From assembly GCA_002721705.1 (NCBI GenBank), contig PBLJ01000013.1, positions 32,309 through 72,879 on the forward strand: a DNA stretch of 40,571 nt. The letters are read 5' to 3'. The notes under the pieces were generated by a model. That model did not search any database, was not told the DNA's origin, and was given only the letters and a program-made list of their open reading frames with translations. Numbering within the stretch: the first letter of the stretch is position 1; each line of letters starts with the position of its first letter. Shown piece by piece: positions 33,581 through 37,626 of this stretch. Source of the DNA: Opitutia bacterium. Its GTDB lineage: Bacteria > Verrucomicrobiota > Verrucomicrobiia > Opitutales > Seribacteraceae. A program made the translations under genes and the position numbers.

Positions 33581-33654
33581 GCCTCCCATACCGAAAAAGG
33601 AAAAGGCGGCCAACTCTTACCGTTCAGTGCCTCCGGAGGAGGAAAGAGAAATAC

Positions 33655-33890
33655 GTTTTTTTTTGCAATTTCTGGAAACTTTTTTTGCAATTTCTTTCGG
33701 CCTCAGGGTTATTCACGTTATTCACCATGCTAATGAGTGTGTGGAAAAAAGCGTCCTGTTGGTACGCAAGTATCGATTCCTGCGTTAATTAAGGAATAAG
33801 AAGGAGCGCAGCGGAGGGCGCAAAGCATGGAGTTATTCACAGGTTATTCACATTATGCTGAATTACAACGATTTATGAAAATATCACTTG
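33655..33890. other. Candidate replication origin: DnaA-box cluster with AT-rich repeats
   Basis: Five 9-mers resembling the DnaA box TTWTNCACA occur within 144 bases: TTATTCACG (33709-33717) and TTATTCACC (33718-33726) in direct tandem, TTTTCCACA on the minus strand (33740-33748), and two exact TTATTCACA copies (33833-33841, 33844-33852). On the left is a pair of T-rich direct repeats and on the right an AT-rich run to about 33890. The region is non-coding. This fits an oriC-like DnaA-binding region with unwinding elements; no dnaA, dnaN or gidA gene is in the window. Confidence 0.5.
33658..33695 (+). repeat. 16-base T-rich direct repeat
   Basis: TTTTTTTGCAATTTCT occurs at 33658-33673 and again at 33680-33695, separated by 6 bases (GGAAAC). 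It could serve as an AT-rich unwinding element next to the DnaA-like boxes. It is not a normal terminator for the giant gene, because no stable stem immediately precedes either T-run. Confidence 0.8.
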
Positions 33891-33916
33891 ACAGGAACAT
33901 AGGTATACCTGATTGT
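33888..33916 (+). promoter_or_regulatory. Possible promoter of the structured RNA, with an internal palindrome
   Basis: A perfect -35 TTGACA (33888-33893) is followed after 17 bases by a weak -10, GATTGT (33911-33916). This predicts transcription from about 33923, just where the first hairpins begin. The spacer contains the perfect 10-base palindrome AGGTATACCT (33901-33910), a possible operator. The -10 matches only half of the consensus. Confidence 0.35.
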
Positions 33917-33922
33917 GATCAA

Positions 33923-34790
33923 CGGTTCTTTGATAGAACGGAAAAGATCGGTCGAATGGATCTTCGGTGACATTCGACAAGAGTTTCCAGGATACTCCCG
34001 GGAAACCGGGGAAAGGTCGGATTCTTTCCGGAGAGTCCTGCTCCTTTGTGAAGGGTGACCTCGGTCGCCTTGAACGGAGGCAGGTTCACCCCGTCCGGTG
34101 CGGAAGTTCGCGCTTCCGTGAAACGCGAAAATCGGACGGTGGCTGCAAGTCGCAACGCAAAACCGCGGCAAGTGGAGTTAGCGAGAGGAGGCTAGGTTTT
34201 GGTTTCCTTAAGCAATCGGTCACCTAGAAGGTGTGGTCGTTACCGTGAAATTCCGGATAGGTTCGAGGTCGTGGGCACTGACATGAGTGCTTTTATACAA
34301 AGCTTTTCGGAGCGGAGGATATGGAACGCGGCCCCGAGCGAGATCGTGAAACTTCGCCGTCGGGCGAAGGGAAGCGAAGGTTCGAATGGAAGCCGCAAGG
34401 CGGAAAGTCGAGTTGTCAAAAAATGACCTGAGAGCAAAAGGCGAGACCCGTAGATCAGGGCGAGACCGGAGTGGGAAACCGCAAAGGCGAGACCTGTGAA
34501 AACGGGGAGGCTGTCAACGACAACGATAACCTCCCCCGGTGATTCGAAGGAGCGTCGCAAGGCGAACCGCCGAATTGCCGAGAAGCCTGGCTCGAAATCG
34601 TCGACGCATCGACGACGGTCCTGCCATGAGACCGTAACGAGGACATGTCGCCTCGAATGGCGTCGGGGAGCCGGCAGCTTACCCCAAGGATGAGCGCCTA
34701 ATGCCGGTACCCGGGAACGAGCGCGTGGCGAACGCCGTCCCACCTTTTGAGAAGGACTCGGAGAGCAATCTCCGGGTCCTTTTCTTATTT
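33923..34790 (+). ncRNA. Candidate large structured non-coding RNA of unknown family
   Basis: About 0.87 kb lacks a credible protein frame but is dense in local stems. Examples: GTTCT/AGAAC at 33925-33939; GTCGAAT/ATTCGAC (33951-33957 with 33972-33978); CCCGG-GAAA-CCGGG (33997-34010); a CCGTCCG/CGGACGG stem (34091-34097 with 34133-34139) enclosing a GGAAG/CTTCC hairpin; GCACT/AGTGC near 34275; CTTCGCC-GTCG-GGCGAAG near 34352; GTGG-GAAA-CCGC near 34472; GGGGAGG/CCTCCCC near 34504; CGTCGA-CGCA-TCGACG and ACGGTC/GACCGT near 34599-34635; CCGGCA/TGCCGG near 34671. Three GCGAGACC motifs lie in the middle. It ends at a strong intrinsic terminator. I could not match it to RNase P, tmRNA, SRP, 6S or a group II intron; I cannot exclude OLE-, GOLLD- or ROOL-like large RNAs. 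Confidence 0.6.
34752..34790 (+). terminator. Strong intrinsic terminator ending the structured RNA
   Basis: AAGGACTCGGAGA (34752-34764) pairs fully, with one G-U, to TCTCCGGGTCCTT (34769-34781) across a GCAA tetraloop, followed by TTCTTATTT. The T-tract is on the plus side only, so it terminates the rightward RNA rather than the convergent dioxygenase gene. Confidence 0.88.
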
Positions 34791-34833
34791 ACGGACCAAA
34801 TGGCGTTGGTTTCGGTTCCCCTAAGTAAAATGA

Positions 34834-35493
34834 TCAACCCTCGGGTGTTACTCCGAGCACAACGTCGAAGCGGCCCGCTTCCTCACCGGTCTTGGTGCCG
34901 GCAATGCGCTTGAAGTCAACGGACACCGCTTCCTTCAGCTTGGGATCACGCAAGCCCTTGAAGATAAAGTCTCTTTCGTTTCGCGGGTCGCCCTTGATAT
35001 AGCATTGGCTATTGAACTTGTCCCGTCCCTTGGTCTTCACTGCAAGGTGGAAGTGGGGCGTTCTACCGGGATAAGGCACCGGCTTGATGGTGCGGAAATA
35101 GTATTCACCGGTGGAACCAGTGAGAAACCGGCCATAGCCTTGGAAGTTCTTGTCCAGTTTGTTGCGATCCCCACCACGAGGATGCAAATAGATGCCATTG
35201 GCGTCCACTTGCCACAACTCGACCACGCTGTTGCGGAGAGGATTGCCTTTCTTGTCCAAGACACGTCCGCTGAGATGGACGACTTCCCCCGCGGCGGGCG
35301 TGAAATTATCATTCAGGATCAAAAGATCGTTGTCGGTGTCCAACGGCATCTTCGAGGGGAAGAAGGGACCGGGAGTCTGCCGAGGGGTGAGCGTGAGTTG
35401 TTCGGCGAAAGCCCCCGCCGTCGTAAAGAAGGCGCTGGAAAGGGCGAAACGGTTCAAAAAGCGGCGGCGATCAAGCAATGATGTGTTTTTCAT
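34834..35493 (-). CDS. Tat-exported intradiol (protocatechuate-type) dioxygenase
   Basis: From the ATG at 35493 the protein is 219 residues and begins MKNTSLLDRRRFLNRFALSS, a Tat signal with the RRRFL motif and a hydrophobic core ending GAFA. An upstream ATG at 35574 would bury this signal, so it is rejected as the start. The mature part is an intradiol dioxygenase β-sandwich: LSGRVLDKKGNPL, VELWQVDANG and the non-haem Fe(III) ligands Tyr102 (GIYLH), Tyr141 (PVPYPG), His147 and His149 (PHFH). The family opens catechol-type rings between the two hydroxyls. Export and lack of partner catabolic genes suggest extracytoplasmic attack on aromatics, but the substrate is unknown. It is divergent from the sulfatase (92 bases apart) and convergent with the structured RNA. 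Confidence 0.88.
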   Translation of the reverse strand: MKNTSLLDRRRFLNRFALSSAFFTTAGAFAEQLTLTPRQTPGPFFPSKMPLDTDNDLLILNDNFTPAAGEVVHLSGRVLDKKGNPLRNSVVELWQVDANGIYLHPRGGDRNKLDKNFQGYGRFLTGSTGEYYFRTIKPVPYPGRTPHFHLAVKTKGRDKFNSQCYIKGDPRNERDFIFKGLRDPKLKEAVSVDFKRIAGTKTGEEAGRFDVVLGVTPEG

Positions 35494-35585
35494 GATGACA
35501 TCCAAACGTTCAAAGTGGATCAGGTAAAGAGCGGAAGAACACTTTTTTATTCCCTTCGTGGCTCGCTTCGTCATCTTGCAATCAT
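35494..35585. promoter_or_regulatory. Divergent promoter region between dioxygenase and sulfatase genes
   Basis: These 92 bases separate two divergent starts and must hold or overlap both promoters. I see no convincing -35/-10 pair and no clear operator palindrome. Confidence 0.4.
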
Positions 35586-37025
35586 ATGAAAACGATGCTC
35601 TTCATCCCGCTTGCGCTCATCTGCTTGAGCCTCTCCCCACTCGCCGTGGGAAAGGACTCCGTCCCCTACAACTTGCTCGTCATCCAGACCGACGAGCATC
35701 ACTTCAAGACGTTGGGATGCTACGGCGGCAGAATCGTCAAGACACCCAACATCGACTGGATCGGAAAGAACGGCGCAATCTGCACGAGTTTCTACGCCAC
35801 CACGCCTGTGTGCTCGCCCTCGCGCGGAGCATTGGTCAGTGGACGTTATCCACAGCACACGCCGGTTACCAACAACAATATACAACTGGCCGACGAGATA
35901 GTGACCTTCGCCGAAATCCTGAAACGCAAGGGGTACGCGACCGGATACGCGGGGAAATGGCACCTCGATGGGAACGGAAAACCGCAATGGGGACCAAAGA
36001 GAAAGTTCGGCTTCGAGGACAATCGCTACATGTTCAATCGCGGGCACTGGAAAAAATTCGGGGATACCCCCAAAGGTCCTGAGGTCGCCGCCCGCCAAAA
36101 CGGCAAGCCAAGCTACGGCGTCAACGGGGCCGACGAAAAGTCCTACGCCACGGATTGGCTCACCGACAAGGTGATTGATTTCGTAAACGAAAACAAAGGG
36201 AAGCCCTTCTGCTACATGGTGAGCTATCCCGATCCGCATGGTCCCAACACCGTGCGTAAACCCTACGACACGATGTACGCCGATGCCAAGGTCCCGATCC
36301 CTCGCTCCCTCACCAAGACCTTGGAACAAACGCCGAAATGGGGAGGGAGAGCCGGCCCCCGCATGACGGCGGACACGATACGGGTCCTCATGCCCAAATA
36401 CTACGGGATGGTGAAATGCCTCGACGACAACGTCGGGCGAATCCTCGAGAACTTGCGTGGAAACGGAATTATGGATCGCACGGTAATCGTATTCACTTCG
36501 GATCACGGAGATCTCTGCGGGGAACACGGTCGCCTCAACAAGGGAGTACCCTACGAAGGCTCCGCCCGCATCCCCTTTCTCATGCATTGCCCCGGCCAAG
36601 TACCTGCCGGAACCGTGGTGGGTGAAGCTCTCAGTTGCGTTGACTTCCTGCCAACGACCTTTGGCCTGATGGGCATAGAGACAGCGGGGAAGGAGCAGGG
36701 GCGCGACGCATCCGCCCTGTTTCGGGGAAAGAAAACCAAATGGAAAGACGTCGCCTTCATTCGCTCCACCAGTTCGGGCAAGCCTTGGCTCTGCGCCGTG
36801 ACCGACGACTTGAAACTGGTTTTTTCGGGAGAGGATGACCCATGGCTTTACGACCTGTCCAAGGATCCCGACGAAATGGATAACCGTATCAAGCAGGATC
36901 AGTATGATGAAGCAGTGCTGAGCCTGACGAGACAACTGGCCGCCTATTGCAAGAAATACCAAGACCCTTACGGCAACGATCCCAGAATAAAGGCGGCCAT
37001 GGCTGCCATCCTGGCAAAGGAATAA
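35586..37025 (+). CDS. Secreted type I sulfatase
   Basis: This 479-residue protein has a Sec signal peptide (MKTMLFIPLALICLSLSPLA) and the formylglycine signature CSPSR at 76-80 followed by GALVSGRYP. Other S1 features are NLLVIQTDEHH near 30-39 (metal site; the usual DD is D36-E37 here), GYAGKWHLDG, and SDHGDLCGEHG with D306-H307. These enzymes hydrolyse sulfate esters after Cys76 is oxidised by an anaerobic or aerobic maturase that is not in this window. The exact carbohydrate substrate cannot be read from the sequence. In Verrucomicrobiota such enzymes commonly act on sulfated algal polysaccharides. No clear ribosome binding site precedes the ATG, but the signal peptide fixes the start. 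Confidence 0.93.
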   Translation: MKTMLFIPLALICLSLSPLAVGKDSVPYNLLVIQTDEHHFKTLGCYGGRIVKTPNIDWIGKNGAICTSFYATTPVCSPSRGALVSGRYPQHTPVTNNNIQLADEIVTFAEILKRKGYATGYAGKWHLDGNGKPQWGPKRKFGFEDNRYMFNRGHWKKFGDTPKGPEVAARQNGKPSYGVNGADEKSYATDWLTDKVIDFVNENKGKPFCYMVSYPDPHGPNTVRKPYDTMYADAKVPIPRSLTKTLEQTPKWGGRAGPRMTADTIRVLMPKYYGMVKCLDDNVGRILENLRGNGIMDRTVIVFTSDHGDLCGEHGRLNKGVPYEGSARIPFLMHCPGQVPAGTVVGEALSCVDFLPTTFGLMGIETAGKEQGRDASALFRGKKTKWKDVAFIRSTSSGKPWLCAVTDDLKLVFSGEDDPWLYDLSKDPDEMDNRIKQDQYDEAVLSLTRQLAAYCKKYQDPYGNDPRIKAAMAAILAKE

Positions 37026-37039
37026 CTGCTCAAAAACAC

Positions 37040-37067
37040 TTGAGAATCATGCTTTCTGCATTATAAA
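37040..37067 (+). promoter_or_regulatory. σ70-type promoter of the ferritin gene
   Basis: TTGAGA (37040-37045) and TATAAA (37062-37067) are separated by 16 bases. The expected transcription start is about 37074, only a couple of bases before the ATG at 37076, so the transcript would be leaderless or nearly so. There is no ribosome binding site in the remaining bases. Confidence 0.6.
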
Positions 37068-37075
37068 GAATTACC

Positions 37076-37597
37076 ATGATTGAGCCAACCATTGAAGAAG
37101 CCCTCGGCAAACAAATCAACCAGGAGTTCACCGCCGCCTACAATTACCTGGGCATGTCGGCCTATTTCGACTCCCAGAGCCTCGACGGGTTCGCCAACTG
37201 GATGCAAATTCAGCATGACGAGGAAGTCGAGCACGGCATGCGGTTGTTCCGCTACCTTCTGGACCGCGGAGGAAAGATCGAGCTCAAGGCCATCCCTGCG
37301 CCGCAATCCGAATACGACAACACGATGAGCGTCTTCGAGACTGCCCTCGAACAAGAGAGGGAAAATTCGCGATGCATCAACCAACTTTATGAACTGGCGA
37401 CCCAGTCGAACGACTTCGCCACCAAGAGCCACTTGCAATGGTTTCTAGACGAGCAGGTCGAGGAGGAAAAAAGCATCGAGGATATCATCGCGATGCTGCG
37501 CCTCGCCAAGGACGACGTCAGCGCCCTGCTCTTTCTCAACGACAAGCTAGGAAGTCGCGAAACTGGCCAGGACGGCAGCTTGGAGGACGGCGAGTAG
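37076..37597 (+). CDS. ftnA: Ferritin (non-haem iron-storage protein)
   Basis: This 173-residue protein has the length and four-helix pattern of bacterial ferritins. Ferroxidase residues are visible: Glu17 (INQEFTAAYNY) with Tyr24, Glu50 and His53 (HDEEVEHGM), Glu94 in LEQERENS, and Gln127 with Glu130 (LDEQVEEE). It oxidises Fe(II) and stores Fe(III) in a 24-subunit shell in the cytoplasm. The last ten or so residues (TGQDGSLEDGE) are an acidic tail. It starts 50 bases after the sulfatase with its own promoter and is followed after 29 bases by the PSD1 gene, so the two could be cotranscribed. No Fur box was recognised. Confidence 0.95.
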   Translation: MIEPTIEEALGKQINQEFTAAYNYLGMSAYFDSQSLDGFANWMQIQHDEEVEHGMRLFRYLLDRGGKIELKAIPAPQSEYDNTMSVFETALEQERENSRCINQLYELATQSNDFATKSHLQWFLDEQVEEEKSIEDIIAMLRLAKDDVSALLFLNDKLGSRETGQDGSLEDGE

Positions 37598-37626
37598 GGC
37601 GTAACGCCAGGGAGCCTCCACTTAAG

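Noticed and set aside
33630-33639. Palindrome CCTCCGGAGG as terminator of the giant gene
   Set aside because: It has no loop and no T-run directly after it; the T-rich stretch starts 16 bases later and repeats without a stem. No terminator for the giant gene could be supported.
34240-34743. Minus-strand 167-codon frame and short plus frames within the RNA candidate
   Set aside because: The translations lack any motif and the DNA is dominated by hairpins and GNRA-like loops, which fits structured RNA better than protein.
33923-34790. Group II intron, RNase P RNA or tmRNA
   Set aside because: I found no domain V-like hairpin or GTGYG 5' end for a group II intron, no RNase P core (GAGGAAAGTCC type) and no tmRNA ends or tag frame. 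The identity remains open.
35494-35574. Upstream ATG at 35574 as start of the dioxygenase
   Set aside because: It would put 27 residues before the Tat signal (RRRFL) and push the protein across most of the divergent intergenic region; the ATG at 35493 gives a standard Tat leader.
35571-36962. 463-codon minus-strand frame opposite the sulfatase
   Set aside because: The plus strand carries the CSPSR sulfatase with all expected motifs; the antisense frame shows no domain. A similar 484-codon frame at 38251-39705 lies opposite the PSD1 gene.
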